DNA of 18,027 nt. It comes from UBA8914 sp034002905. GTDB taxonomy: Bacteria; Pseudomonadota; Alphaproteobacteria; UBA9219. The stretch covers positions 1 to 18,027 of the forward strand of contig JAVEZQ010000020.1 in the NCBI GenBank assembly GCA_034002905.1, read 5' to 3'. A program made the translations under genes and the position numbers. The notes beneath the pieces were generated by a model. It made no database searches. It saw nothing but the letters and a program-made list of their open reading frames with translations, and was not told where the DNA came from. The number at the start of each line of letters is the position of its first letter. Position 1 is the first letter of the stretch. Shown here piece after piece: positions 7,761 to 15,940 of this stretch.

Positions 7761-8895
7761 GCAGATAGCCCATATCATCATTGGACTAAACACAGGCGGA
7801 GCGGAAATCATGCTGCTCCGCCTGATTTCTATGTATCAGGGTTTGCCTAGCTATCGTCACACCCTTATTTCCCTGACGGACAAGGGAACACTGGGCCCCA
7901 AATTCGAAGAGATTGGCGTGCCGGTTTATGCGCTTGGTCTTCGCAATCCCCTTAATCTTCCGATTGTTCTCTTCCGGCTCTGGCGCTTGCTACGCACGAT
8001 CAACCCCGACATTGTCCAGACCACCATGTATCACGCCGATTTCTTTGGCGGGATCGTCGCACGTTTGGCGGGGCTTCGAAAAATCATCTGGTGCCTTCAC
8101 TCCAACGACATGGACTTTACCGGCTCCAACAGCTCGCGGCATCTTTTCCGGCTCTGCGCTCGTTTTTCCTCCCTTGTGCCTTGGCGGATCATCTCCGTTT
8201 CCCAATCCGGTGCCGACATTCACCGCCGTGTTGGCTATGACGCAAGCAAGCTTCTTGTCATTCCCAATGGCTTTGATGTGCAGGCTCTCGATCCGTCGAC
8301 AGTAGATGGCGACGCTTTCAGGCAATCACTCCACCTGCCTGAGCCAGCCCTTCTGATAGGCCTCGTTGCACGTTTTAACGAGGCTAAAGATATCCAGACC
8401 TTTGTCAAAGCTGCCTGCCTGACAACGAAAACGCATCCCAACGCGTATTTCGTCCTCATAGGGGCAGGGCTCGATCCAAACAATAAACAACTCGCCACAT
8501 GGATCGCGGAAAACGGGCTCACGGATCGCATCCGTCTGTGCGGCGAACGACAAGACATTCCGCAATGCCTCAAAGCTCTCGACCTCTTTATGCTCTCTTC
8601 ACGTACCGAAGCCTTCCCCACCGTGATTGGCGAGGCCATGGCGATGGAGAAACCTTGCGTGGCGACCAATGTGGGGGATGCGGCATATCTCATTGATAAA
8701 TATGGAAGCATCGCGCCACCCGCCGATGCCTCCGCGTTGGCCGCCGCACTGGAGCGTCTGCTTGATCTTTCCCCCGAAGAAAGAAAGACCATGGGGCAAG
8801 GCGCTCGGCAAAGAATCCAAGAAAACTTTTCAAAGGATGTTATGCTCGCACGTTATCAAGCCCTTTATGATTCTGCGACAGACAACGGAGCTTAA
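7747..8895 (+). CDS. GT4-family glycosyltransferase
   Basis: Retaining glycosyltransferase with a GT-B fold, 382 residues from the first ATG. An ATG two codons later (7753) gives 'MSKQIAHIIIGLNTGGAE' and is an equally good start; neither has a clear Shine-Dalgarno because the region lies inside the preceding gene. 'GLNTGGAE' near residue 13 is the glycine-rich N-terminal loop, 'VIPNGFD' marks the domain boundary, 'GLVARFNEAKD' opens the donor domain, and 'EAFPTVIGE' is the E-x7-E donor-binding motif. Such cytoplasmic enzymes extend lipid-linked repeat units of O-antigen, capsule or exopolysaccharide. Donor and acceptor are not readable. The overlap with the epimerase gene and the three-base gap to the asparagine-synthase-like gene place it firmly in the operon. 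Confidence 0.85.
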   Translation: MAMSKQIAHIIIGLNTGGAEIMLLRLISMYQGLPSYRHTLISLTDKGTLGPKFEEIGVPVYALGLRNPLNLPIVLFRLWRLLRTINPDIVQTTMYHADFFGGIVARLAGLRKIIWCLHSNDMDFTGSNSSRHLFRLCARFSSLVPWRIISVSQSGADIHRRVGYDASKLLVIPNGFDVQALDPSTVDGDAFRQSLHLPEPALLIGLVARFNEAKDIQTFVKAACLTTKTHPNAYFVLIGAGLDPNNKQLATWIAENGLTDRIRLCGERQDIPQCLKALDLFMLSSRTEAFPTVIGEAMAMEKPCVATNVGDAAYLIDKYGSIAPPADASALAAALERLLDLSPEERKTMGQGARQRIQENFSKDVMLARYQALYDSATDNGA

Positions 8896-8898
8896 GGC

Positions 8899-10863
8899 AT
8901 GTGTGGCATAGCAGGTTTTGCAAGCTGGCACCCTCTTGAAGACAAAGCGACCTCCCTCATCACACGTATGATGGACACCATCCAGCATCGGGGACCTGAC
9001 GGGGGAGGCTATTGGCTCGACAAAGATCATGGCGTTGTCTTTGGCCATCGTCGACTGGCGATTGTCGATTTGTCGCCAGCAGGGCATCAGCCCATGATTT
9101 CGGATAGCACACGCTATGTCATCAGCTTTAATGGCGAGATCTATAATCACGATGACATCCGCGCCGAAATCCGCGCGGCAGGCAAAGAGCCCCGCTATAA
9201 CGGACACTCGGACACAGAGACTTTGCTGGCGGGGTTCGATGTGTTCGGCGTTGAAGACACGATCCAAAGAGCGAGCGGTATGTTCGCACTCGCCATCTGG
9301 GATCGCAAAGACAAGGTACTAACCCTTGCACGGGACAGGCTAGGCGAAAAACCGCTCTATTACGGCTGGCAAGGCACTGGCCGCGAGGCTGTCTTTCTGT
9401 TCGGCTCGGAGCTGAAGGCGCTCCGCGCCCATCCCGCTTTTGAGGGCCGGATCCATCGCGATGCGCTGGCACTCCTGCTGCGGCACAACTGTATCGGCCA
9501 CACCTATAGCATCTATGAAGGCATCTCCAAGCTTGAGCCCGGCAAGATCCTGACGCTCAATTTTGAGGCCTGCGAACCACGGATAACAGAATACTGGTCA
9601 GCCCATGAATGCTATGCAAAAGGGCTGGCTTCTCCCTTCATCGGCTCGGAAGAAGATGCCGTTGCGCAACTCGAAACACTCCTCAAGGATGCCATTCGCT
9701 CGCAAATGATGGCCGATGTACCTCTGGGTGCGTTTCTTTCCGGTGGTGTCGACTCCTCGACCATCGTTGCGTTGATGCAAGAGCAATCAACGCAGAAAGT
9801 CAAAACATTCTCCATCGGTTTTGAAGAAAAAAGCTACGACGAAGCGCCCTATGCGCGGGCGGTGGCTAATCATTTGGGCACGGATCACACAGAGCTTTAC
9901 GTCACGCATAAGCAAGCGCTTGATGTCGTTCCCAAGCTTCCAACACTCTTCGATGAACCCTTTGCCGACTCGTCGCAAATTCCGACCTATCTCGTTGCCA
10001 AGCTTGCGCGCCAGCATGTCACCGTTTCGCTCTCCGGCGATGCAGGAGACGAGCTGTTTTGCGGGTACCGCCGCTATCAAATAACGGCAAAACTTTGGAA
10101 CAAGCTAAAGCTCATCCCTCAACCGCTACGCCAAATGATCGGGGCATCGCTGCAAACCATCTCACCCAACGGCTGGGATCTGATGTACGCCGCAGCCTCG
10201 AAGCTCCCCTTTGTACCAGACGATCTTGGCAACGTAGGCGACAAAGTTCACAAAGGCGCCAATCTTCTGGGCAAAAAATCGGTCGAGGAACTCTATTACG
10301 GCATGGTATCGCACTGGTCATCGCCGTGTAACATGCTCGTCAATGCACAGGAACCGCCGACATTGCTCACGGGTAAAAGGCCTCAACTTGCAGGGCTGGA
10401 CCCCATCCAGACCATGATGGCGCTCGATCTTGTCACCTATCTACCCGACGACATCCTTGTCAAAGTGGATCGTGCCGCGATGGGGGTGTCGTTGGAAAGT
10501 CGCGTTCCTTATCTTGATCCACGCATCGTCGAGTTTGCATGGCACTTGCCGCAGAACTACAAACTCAGAAACGGCGTCACCAAATGGCCACTACGCCAGA
10601 TCCTTTACCGCCGTGTTCCCAAAGGGCTGATCGAGCGTCCCAAAGCCGGTTTTGGCGTACCCCTGGATCACTGGCTGCGCGGCCCCCTTAAGGCATGGGC
10701 CGGTGATTTGCTCTCGACAGATCGCCTGAAAAAACAAGGGTACTTTAATGCCCCCCTTGTCGAAGAAAAATGGATGGAACATTTAAGCGGCAAACGCAAC
10801 TGGGGCTATCATCTATGGGACATCCTTGTCTTCCAACAATGGCTTGATGAACAGAAACCATGA
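8899..10863 (+). CDS. Glutamine-hydrolysing asparagine synthase-like amidotransferase
   Basis: Two-domain AsnB-type protein of 654 residues. The N-terminal glutaminase domain has the nucleophile Cys2 ('MCGIAGF'), 'HRGPDGGG' at 30-37 and 'NGEIYNH' at 78-84. The C-terminal synthetase domain has the ATP pyrophosphatase loop 'SGGVDSS' at 281-287 and 'SLSGDAGDELFCGY'. Both active sites look intact. In polysaccharide loci such proteins often do not make free asparagine; one known role of relatives is amidation of uronic acid residues in O-antigens. The location between two glycosyltransferase genes fits amidation of a sugar acid or other carboxylated precursor here, but that is inference. GGAG about eight bases before the ATG is a good ribosome site. 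The stop overlaps the next start (ATGA). Confidence 0.88.
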   Translation: MCGIAGFASWHPLEDKATSLITRMMDTIQHRGPDGGGYWLDKDHGVVFGHRRLAIVDLSPAGHQPMISDSTRYVISFNGEIYNHDDIRAEIRAAGKEPRYNGHSDTETLLAGFDVFGVEDTIQRASGMFALAIWDRKDKVLTLARDRLGEKPLYYGWQGTGREAVFLFGSELKALRAHPAFEGRIHRDALALLLRHNCIGHTYSIYEGISKLEPGKILTLNFEACEPRITEYWSAHECYAKGLASPFIGSEEDAVAQLETLLKDAIRSQMMADVPLGAFLSGGVDSSTIVALMQEQSTQKVKTFSIGFEEKSYDEAPYARAVANHLGTDHTELYVTHKQALDVVPKLPTLFDEPFADSSQIPTYLVAKLARQHVTVSLSGDAGDELFCGYRRYQITAKLWNKLKLIPQPLRQMIGASLQTISPNGWDLMYAAASKLPFVPDDLGNVGDKVHKGANLLGKKSVEELYYGMVSHWSSPCNMLVNAQEPPTLLTGKRPQLAGLDPIQTMMALDLVTYLPDDILVKVDRAAMGVSLESRVPYLDPRIVEFAWHLPQNYKLRNGVTKWPLRQILYRRVPKGLIERPKAGFGVPLDHWLRGPLKAWAGDLLSTDRLKKQGYFNAPLVEEKWMEHLSGKRNWGYHLWDILVFQQWLDEQKP

Positions 10864-12008
10864 CCGACGCCGCGCAAAAGAAAAAGCTTCTCTATGTGGT
10901 GAATGTCGATTGGGCCTACCTTTCGCACCGGAAGCCACTGGGCCTAGCTGCCCGTAAGGCAGGTTTCGAGGTTCACCTCGCCACACGCGTCACGGATCGC
11001 CAAAAAGAGATTGAAGCGATGGGCATTACCGTCCATCCCCTGCCGCTGGATCGCGGCTATGCCGGGCCGCTTGAAATGCTGACCAGCGCCAAAGCCATGT
11101 ATGATGTCTATCGCAAGATTCAACCCGATGTTGTGCATCTGGTCACCATCAAACCGGTTCTGCTCGGCGGTATTGCCGCACGTCTTGCGAGAGTTCCCAA
11201 GGTCGTCGCTGCAGTACCGGGTTTGGGCTATATCTTTATGTCGAGCGGCCTGAAGGCAACTTTCCGGCGCTGGGCCGTTATTCTGCTTTACAAGCTGGCG
11301 CTTTCCTCATCCAAAGTGACTGTCATTTTTCAAAACACGGATGACCGCGACACGCTGCTGTCCCATCATATCGTCCACAACGATCAGGTTGTGATGATCA
11401 AAGGCTCAGGCGTCGATCTTACCGAATATCGACCGACACCGGAGCCTGAAGGGACGCCCGTTGTCGTCCTTCCCGCCCGGCTTTTAGCAGACAAAGGTAT
11501 CTATGAGTTTGTTGAAGCCGCACGTTTGGTGAAAGGCGCTGGTGTTTCCGCCCGTTTCTGCCTTGTCGGTGCCATCGACACAGGCAACCCGACAGCCCTG
11601 AAAGAAAGCGAAGTAACCTCTTGGTGCCAAGAGGGCGTGATTGAACATTGGGGCCACCGGAGCGATATGCCAACAGTTCTAGAACAAGCCAATATCGTCG
11701 CCCTGCCCTCCTATCGCGAAGGTCTTCCCAAGGCGCTGATCGAAGCTGCCGCTTGTGCGCGCGCCGTTGTTACAACCGATACATCCGGCTGCCGTGACGC
11801 CATCCTTGCCGGAGAAACAGGCCTCCTTGTTCCTGTCAAAGATGCCAAGGCCTTGGCCGAGGCGACGAAGGAGCTGATTACCCAACCCGCCAAGCGCCAC
11901 GCGATGGGCACCAAGGGGCGCCGCCTTGCCGAAGAAACTTTTGACATCCAAAACGTCATTCAAAAGCATATGGTGATTTATAGAGGAGACGAAAAGCGGG
12001 GACCCTAA
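10860..12008 (+). CDS. GT4-family glycosyltransferase, last gene of the operon
   Basis: GT-B fold glycosyltransferase of 382 residues, starting inside the stop of the preceding gene (ATGA). Like many WbpH/PglA/CapM-type enzymes it opens with a short hydrophobic strand ('LLYVVNVDW') and has 'HLVTIKPVLLGGIAARLA' near residues 93-110. 'KGSGVD' at 181-186 is the domain linker, 'LPARLLADKG' at 204-213 opens the donor domain, and 'EGLPKALIE' (E287 to E295) is the E-x7-E motif. It most probably adds an early or internal sugar of a lipid-linked repeat unit, and relatives often use HexNAc donors, but specificity cannot be read. A likely terminator follows about 50 bases after its stop, so this is the end of the polysaccharide operon. 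Confidence 0.87.
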   Translation: MTDAAQKKKLLYVVNVDWAYLSHRKPLGLAARKAGFEVHLATRVTDRQKEIEAMGITVHPLPLDRGYAGPLEMLTSAKAMYDVYRKIQPDVVHLVTIKPVLLGGIAARLARVPKVVAAVPGLGYIFMSSGLKATFRRWAVILLYKLALSSSKVTVIFQNTDDRDTLLSHHIVHNDQVVMIKGSGVDLTEYRPTPEPEGTPVVVLPARLLADKGIYEFVEAARLVKGAGVSARFCLVGAIDTGNPTALKESEVTSWCQEGVIEHWGHRSDMPTVLEQANIVALPSYREGLPKALIEAAACARAVVTTDTSGCRDAILAGETGLLVPVKDAKALAEATKELITQPAKRHAMGTKGRRLAEETFDIQNVIQKHMVIYRGDEKRGP

Positions 12009-12054
12009 TCCAACCGTTTTCCAGAGACATCCCCCCCACAAGGCAGGGATTCAA

Positions 12055-12084
12055 GCTCCAGAACATTGGCAGCAGTTTTTTTTT
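12055..12084 (+). terminator. Probable intrinsic terminator of the polysaccharide operon
   Basis: GCTCCA (12055-12060) pairs with TGG-AGC (12067-12073, one bulged C at 12070) around a six-base loop. Two bases later come nine T residues (12076-12084). The stem is short, but the long T run and the position between convergent genes make it a likely plus-strand terminator. Confidence 0.5.
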
Positions 12085-12088
12085 AGAA

Positions 12089-12409
12089 CTACTTCATATC
12101 AACTGACAGAACTTTGCCCGTCGCGGGATCGACTTTGATCAAAACGGGGCCCTTCGCCGGAAAAAACGCCCGATAGAGCGACGGATTTGTCGGGACAGGC
12201 GTGACATTCGCGAAGCCCTGCTGCTCAAGCTGTTTGGCGATGGGGTCACCATCCGCAGGGTTCCGCAGCCCTCGTGATGCGCCATAGAGCGCCCCTGCCC
12301 CGATCGATCCAACGACACCCTGTTCCATCAGCGTTTGAGCTGGCGCCTGCTGTGCTCCAGACAAGATGAGAAACGACACGACAAGCAAAGATATAAGACA
12401 GCGGCTCAT
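12089..12409 (-). CDS. Small exported glycine-rich protein of unknown function
   Basis: 106 residues. The N-terminus is a clear signal peptide with a hydrophobic core ('LISLLVVSFLILSG') and a probable cleavage site after 'APA' (residues 22-24). Just after it, 'GVVGSIGAGALYGASRG' (31-47) has glycines at 31, 34, 37, 39, 43 and 47, similar in spacing to glycine-zipper stretches of envelope proteins. The C-terminal half is soluble-looking, with 'VLIKVDPATGKVLSV' resembling a β-hairpin. I do not recognise a family. It is the last of three minus-strand genes, 13 bases after the TPR-SH3b gene, with a weak AGAGA ribosome site. The signal peptide and operon position indicate a periplasmic protein working with its two neighbours; the function is unknown. 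Confidence 0.68.
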   Translation of the reverse strand: MSRCLISLLVVSFLILSGAQQAPAQTLMEQGVVGSIGAGALYGASRGLRNPADGDPIAKQLEQQGFANVTPVPTNPSLYRAFFPAKGPVLIKVDPATGKVLSVDMK

Positions 12410-12422
12410 ATATGTCTCTTCA

Positions 12423-13337
12423 TTACTTTAGCACGCTCTGTCGAACAAAGCCCGCATATGAGCCATTTACCTCAACGCGACACCACCCATTCTGGCATTT
12501 AAGCACTTCGACCTCTTGTCCCTTCTTGAGCCGCATCATCGAAACAGACTTCGTATTAGGCTCCGTATAGCCTTCGACATCCTTTGTGAGTTGCTTGACA
12601 TTCCTTTCTTCCTTGCTCCAACGGGATTGCTTGTAAATAGAACGGATCACTGGGTCATCGGGAGCAATCTGGACTGCTGTTGTCAGGTCAGCACGGGCCT
12701 TCGTTTCCTGTCCCAGACCACGCCAAGACATGGCGCGATAGAGATAGGCCTGAGCAATCCAGGCATCATCCTTTAAAAGATCTGTCAGAATGTCTTCAGC
12801 TTTTTCGTAATCACCGCTTGTAGCGAGCACTTTGCCATAAGCGAGACGATAATCCTTGTTTTTTGAGTCATCATCTACAGCCTTTTCAAGGAGTATTGTT
12901 GCCTCCTTGCTTTGACCAAGATTGATAAGCGTTAGCCCTTCCTGATAATTGGCATTAGCATCAGAGCGAAAAGCATTTGCGGCGTGAGCGGCTTTCCATG
13001 CTTCTTGGGCCTGTCCGAGTTGGCGATGGGCCTCGCTTTTGTTCAAAAGCAAATCGGGATTCTTGGGCTCCAGTTTTTCAGCCTGTTCAAAAGCCTTAAG
13101 CGCACGGTCGGGATTCCCAGAAAAAAGCTCGGAAGTGCCAAGATTATAGTATGTCTTCGCTTTCTGTTTCTGGTCCAGATTACCTAGCTCAAGCGCCTTG
13201 CGGAACTGCTCCACAGCTTGTGTATGCTGACGTGCCGAGCCCAACTCATAGCCTTGACGCGCGACATCGATACCAGAAGCATGGGCTGAAGGAGTCAAAA
13301 GAACAAGGGCTACGCAAACACCAAGGATTTTATTCAT
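12423..13337 (-). CDS. Exported TPR-repeat protein with C-terminal SH3b domain
   Basis: 304 residues. A signal peptide (1-20, cleavage after 'AHA') is followed by several tetratricopeptide repeats over about 25-235, for example 'AKTYYNLGTSELFSGNPDRALKAF' and 'YRLAYGKVLATSGDYEKAEDIL' cores. The last ~50 residues (252-304) look like a bacterial SH3 domain: 'VEGYTEPNTKSVSMMRLKKG', then 'CQNGWCRVEVNGSYAGFV'. TPRs bind other proteins, and SH3b domains in exported bacterial proteins often bind peptidoglycan or peptide ligands. A periplasmic scaffold at the cell wall is therefore likely, though the partner is unknown. AAGGA lies about ten bases upstream of the start. It sits 19 bases downstream of the coiled-coil gene and 13 bases upstream of the small glycine-rich gene, so the three are co-transcribed. 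Confidence 0.82.
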   Translation of the reverse strand: MNKILGVCVALVLLTPSAHASGIDVARQGYELGSARQHTQAVEQFRKALELGNLDQKQKAKTYYNLGTSELFSGNPDRALKAFEQAEKLEPKNPDLLLNKSEAHRQLGQAQEAWKAAHAANAFRSDANANYQEGLTLINLGQSKEATILLEKAVDDDSKNKDYRLAYGKVLATSGDYEKAEDILTDLLKDDAWIAQAYLYRAMSWRGLGQETKARADLTTAVQIAPDDPVIRSIYKQSRWSKEERNVKQLTKDVEGYTEPNTKSVSMMRLKKGQEVEVLKCQNGWCRVEVNGSYAGFVRQSVLK

Positions 13338-13356
13338 GATCGCTTATCCTTCTTGA

Positions 13357-14928
13357 TTAATACTGAGCCAAAGGGCGCGTAGCCGTAGACATGCCATAAC
13401 CACCGAAACCCGGTGATGAAGAGCCAGAATCACCTGACTTCGACTTGTCCATCTCCTTTGCCAATTGACGCCCTTCGGCATCGACAACCATACCTGTGAC
13501 TTGCTGCGTTGTTTTGATAACCGCAAAGGTAAAGCCTTTGGCGCCCATTTCAGCAACCTGTTTGGTCGTCAGTTTCGAGAAACCAACCTCGCTTAAAACG
13601 ACAACACGGTTGGCGTATTTGTCTGCGCCGGCTGTCAGTTTGTTGCCAACAAAATTGATGGTGGCGGTATAGCCCGCGTTAAGGGCTGCGGCCTTAATAG
13701 CGTCATTTACGGAAACACCGTCCGCAATGCTTTGGCCTATGGATTCGGCAAAGCCGCGTGCCCCCGCGAGGGCCGTATCCGCAACGCTGAGACCGGGCAC
13801 AAAACCTATGGCCATCTGCGTACCCTGCCCGACTACGTCAGCTGTACGAAGAACCTTATAGCTGGCATCGGCATAGAACAATTCCTCAAAAGCATCTGCC
13901 TGCGATTGCTCCAAAAGCTCTTGGTATGTTTTATTTTCGCCAACTCCGGCGGTTTCTCCTGCAACCTTCTGCGTTTCTTTATAAACATCTTCATCAGGCG
14001 AAAGGTCCATTGTTGAAACAGTTTTGGCCTCGGATTCACTTGGCCATTTTTTTTGCTCATTCTTTTTTGCCTGAATCAAAGCGTTGAGTTCATCTTTCTT
14101 CCTTTGTGTCTCTTCCTGTTTCATTTTGATTGCATCAAGTCTGGCCTCTGTTTCTTTTTTAAATATCTTTGAGGTTTCCTGCTGATACGATTTCCTGTCA
14201 GCATCAAATTGAGCATAGGCTTTATTCGAAGCTGTAAGAGCCTGTTCAAACTCTCCACGAAGATCAAGATATTTGTCCATCAAAGGCTGTATGCGTTCGA
14301 CCTCACCGCTCCAATAGACGATCTGCTCCTCGTGATATTTGATCGCGTTAAGACAAGCCTGCCGCCACCTCATAGTTGATTTGTAGGAAGGATGGCTTTC
14401 ATCCATACCTGCCAATAGAGCCTCCACAACAGCAAGTTCATCCTGCTGGCGTTTTAACCCTGATTGGTTGCTCCCCAAACTGGTTTTTGCCCCTTGCAGG
14501 CTGCCTGGCCCGTACATCTCAAAAGAGAAGGAACCAAAAGCACCGCTGGTCAAAAGATTGTAATACGCTTTTAAAGCCTCGTACGTCTTTGAGGAGGCCT
14601 TGGAAAGCTCATTATAAGCAGCCTCGCTTTTAGCCATTTTTTCTTTGAGCTTCTCGGCATTTTCCTTGTCTTTTTGTATTTCTTCGGCAAAAGCCTGCGC
14701 TCTGGCCTCCGCCTCACTCAATGGCTTCTGTTGAGGAGGAACGGCTGTTGGAATCTCGGGTGGCGCGGTGGGAATTTGCGGAGGCAACGTTGGCACCTGA
14801 ACAGGCTGGGGCGCAGGCACAGGTATATCCGGCGGTTCATGAAAGTCGTGCTGTCCATAAACGGCTTGTGACGATAACATGAATGCAGAACAAACCAATA
14901 GAGCGGTTTTGAACGAAAGAAAACGCAT
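13357..14928 (-). CDS. Exported proline-rich coiled-coil protein of unknown function
   Basis: 523 residues from the ATG at 14928. That start gives a clean signal peptide (basic 'MRFLSFK', hydrophobic core, cleavage near 'VYG-Q', residues 24-26). A longer frame reaching 15066 would bury it and run through the divergent gene. Residues 32-68 are proline-rich with near repeats of 'PPxIPTA'. Long charged helical stretches follow (about 70-130 and 240-330), rich in Glu, Lys and Gln and likely coiled coil. Near residues 385-460 is a segment of small residues ('IGFVPGLSVADTALAGA', 'AAALNAGYTATINFVGNKL') that could be amphipathic or membrane-interacting and somewhat resembles the linker before toxin domains. 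No catalytic motif or family is recognised. It is first in a three-gene minus-strand operon. Secretion is well supported; the function is unknown. Confidence 0.78.
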   Translation of the reverse strand: MRFLSFKTALLVCSAFMLSSQAVYGQHDFHEPPDIPVPAPQPVQVPTLPPQIPTAPPEIPTAVPPQQKPLSEAEARAQAFAEEIQKDKENAEKLKEKMAKSEAAYNELSKASSKTYEALKAYYNLLTSGAFGSFSFEMYGPGSLQGAKTSLGSNQSGLKRQQDELAVVEALLAGMDESHPSYKSTMRWRQACLNAIKYHEEQIVYWSGEVERIQPLMDKYLDLRGEFEQALTASNKAYAQFDADRKSYQQETSKIFKKETEARLDAIKMKQEETQRKKDELNALIQAKKNEQKKWPSESEAKTVSTMDLSPDEDVYKETQKVAGETAGVGENKTYQELLEQSQADAFEELFYADASYKVLRTADVVGQGTQMAIGFVPGLSVADTALAGARGFAESIGQSIADGVSVNDAIKAAALNAGYTATINFVGNKLTAGADKYANRVVVLSEVGFSKLTTKQVAEMGAKGFTFAVIKTTQQVTGMVVDAEGRQLAKEMDKSKSGDSGSSSPGFGGYGMSTATRPLAQY

Positions 14929-15790
14929 GCAGAGTCCCCATCTATTACAAGGCCTTGCAACTATACATACAATTATTGCAAAGGCAAAGAAAAGCTTTCC
15001 TGTTTTGACGCATGTCCTGTTGGGCTTGTTTCTTGCTGCCTGTGCATCCTTTCCAAGCGAATCCATAAGGGAGCATGGTTTTGAAACACGAATAATTCCG
15101 GAAAATGACTTTCTTTTATATACTTTAGTGCGGGAGAAGGAAAAAGGCGCGCCGTGGCTCGTTTATATCGAAGGGGATGGTCATGCATGGACATCCCGAA
15201 CGCAACCTTCACAGGATCCCACACCACGAAATCCTGTCGCATTATATTTGGCCCTTCATGACACAGCGCCAAACAGGCTCTATCTCGCACGGCCCTGCCA
15301 ATATGTGACAAATGCAACCTGCGAACATAAATACTGGACAACGCACCGTTTTGCCCCCGTAATCATAGATACGCTAAACACGGCCATTGACCGTATAACG
15401 GGCGACGCGCCCAAACAGCTGATTGGCTATTCAGGCGGGGGAGCCGTGGCGGCCCTTCTCGCCGTCCGAAGGCAGGATGTGTTAAAGCTGACAACCTACG
15501 CCGGAAATATGGATATTGACGCTTTCACCACTATTCATCACGTTACACCTCTATCGGGGTCCTTAAACCCTATGAACATAGCGCCTCACCTTAAAGAAAT
15601 TCCTCAAATCCACTATGTCGGGAGCGAAGACAGCGTTATTCCTGTCTCTTTGGTTAAGGGCTTTATAAAAGCTCAAGGGGAAAATAACTGTGCGCAGCTT
15701 ATCGTCGTGAATGGAGCTTCCCACAGCGATCTTGCCTCCCTTGTCCAATCAGGGAAGAACACATCAATCGAGGCAACACCTTGCAAATAA
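14927..15790 (+). CDS. α/β-hydrolase lipoprotein
   Basis: Predicted outer-membrane or periplasmic lipoprotein with an α/β-hydrolase fold. A hydrophobic stretch ends in the lipobox 'LAAC' (C39 from the chosen start). The nucleophile elbow 'GYSGGG' puts Ser at 169, and the triad is probably completed by D235 ('GSEDSV') and H266 ('GASHSDL'). 'YIEGDGHAW' near 80-88 may form the oxyanion region. The fold fits an esterase or lipase; the substrate is unknown. The start is uncertain. The ATG at 14927 shares bases with the divergent start at 14928; an ATG at 14879 lies deeper in the minus-strand gene; a TTG at 15005 would leave a very short signal peptide. The N-terminal 20 residues before 'KAKKSFPV' look unlike a signal peptide, so a later non-ATG start is possible. 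The hydrolase assignment is solid. Confidence 0.78.
   Translation: MQSPHLLQGLATIHTIIAKAKKSFPVLTHVLLGLFLAACASFPSESIREHGFETRIIPENDFLLYTLVREKEKGAPWLVYIEGDGHAWTSRTQPSQDPTPRNPVALYLALHDTAPNRLYLARPCQYVTNATCEHKYWTTHRFAPVIIDTLNTAIDRITGDAPKQLIGYSGGGAVAALLAVRRQDVLKLTTYAGNMDIDAFTTIHHVTPLSGSLNPMNIAPHLKEIPQIHYVGSEDSVIPVSLVKGFIKAQGENNCAQLIVVNGASHSDLASLVQSGKNTSIEATPCK
14960..14987 (-). promoter_or_regulatory. Candidate promoter of the minus-strand three-gene operon
   Basis: On the minus strand, TTGCCT (14982-14987) and TATAGT (14960-14965) are separated by 16 bases, and the -10 lies about 31 bases before the ATG at 14928. The matches to σ70 consensus are 4/6 and 5/6. It lies inside the 5' end of the divergent lipoprotein gene. 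Confidence 0.35.
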
Positions 15791-15798
15791 AAGACACC

Positions 15799-15829
15799 AC
15801 CTCATTCCGTGTGCGGTATAATGTGAGGT
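15799..15829 (+). promoter_or_regulatory. Perfect -10 box inside an inverted repeat, upstream of the β-barrel gene
   Basis: TATAAT at 15817-15822 is a perfect -10 hexamer, about 119 bases before the β-barrel ATG. No good -35 lies at 16-18 bases; the nearest is AAGACA, 20 bases upstream. ACCTCA (15799-15804) and TGAGGT (15824-15829) form an inverted repeat around the -10, with an inner CCG/CGG pair. It could be an operator, or a hairpin ending the lipoprotein transcript, though no T run follows. Confidence 0.35.
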
Positions 15830-15940
15830 CTTCTCGCAACGATGTAATGTTCATAATGCCTTGATCGGAAAAAGGCTTTGCGATAGGACCGAAAGGATGG
15901 CAAGGTTCCAACGATTTTAAACAGCAAGAAGAGGTGAGAC

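Noticed and set aside
14929..15066. Longer N-terminus of the coiled-coil protein on the minus strand
   Set aside because: The internal ATG at 14928 gives a clean signal peptide, and the extension would overlap the divergent lipoprotein gene by a further 138 bases.
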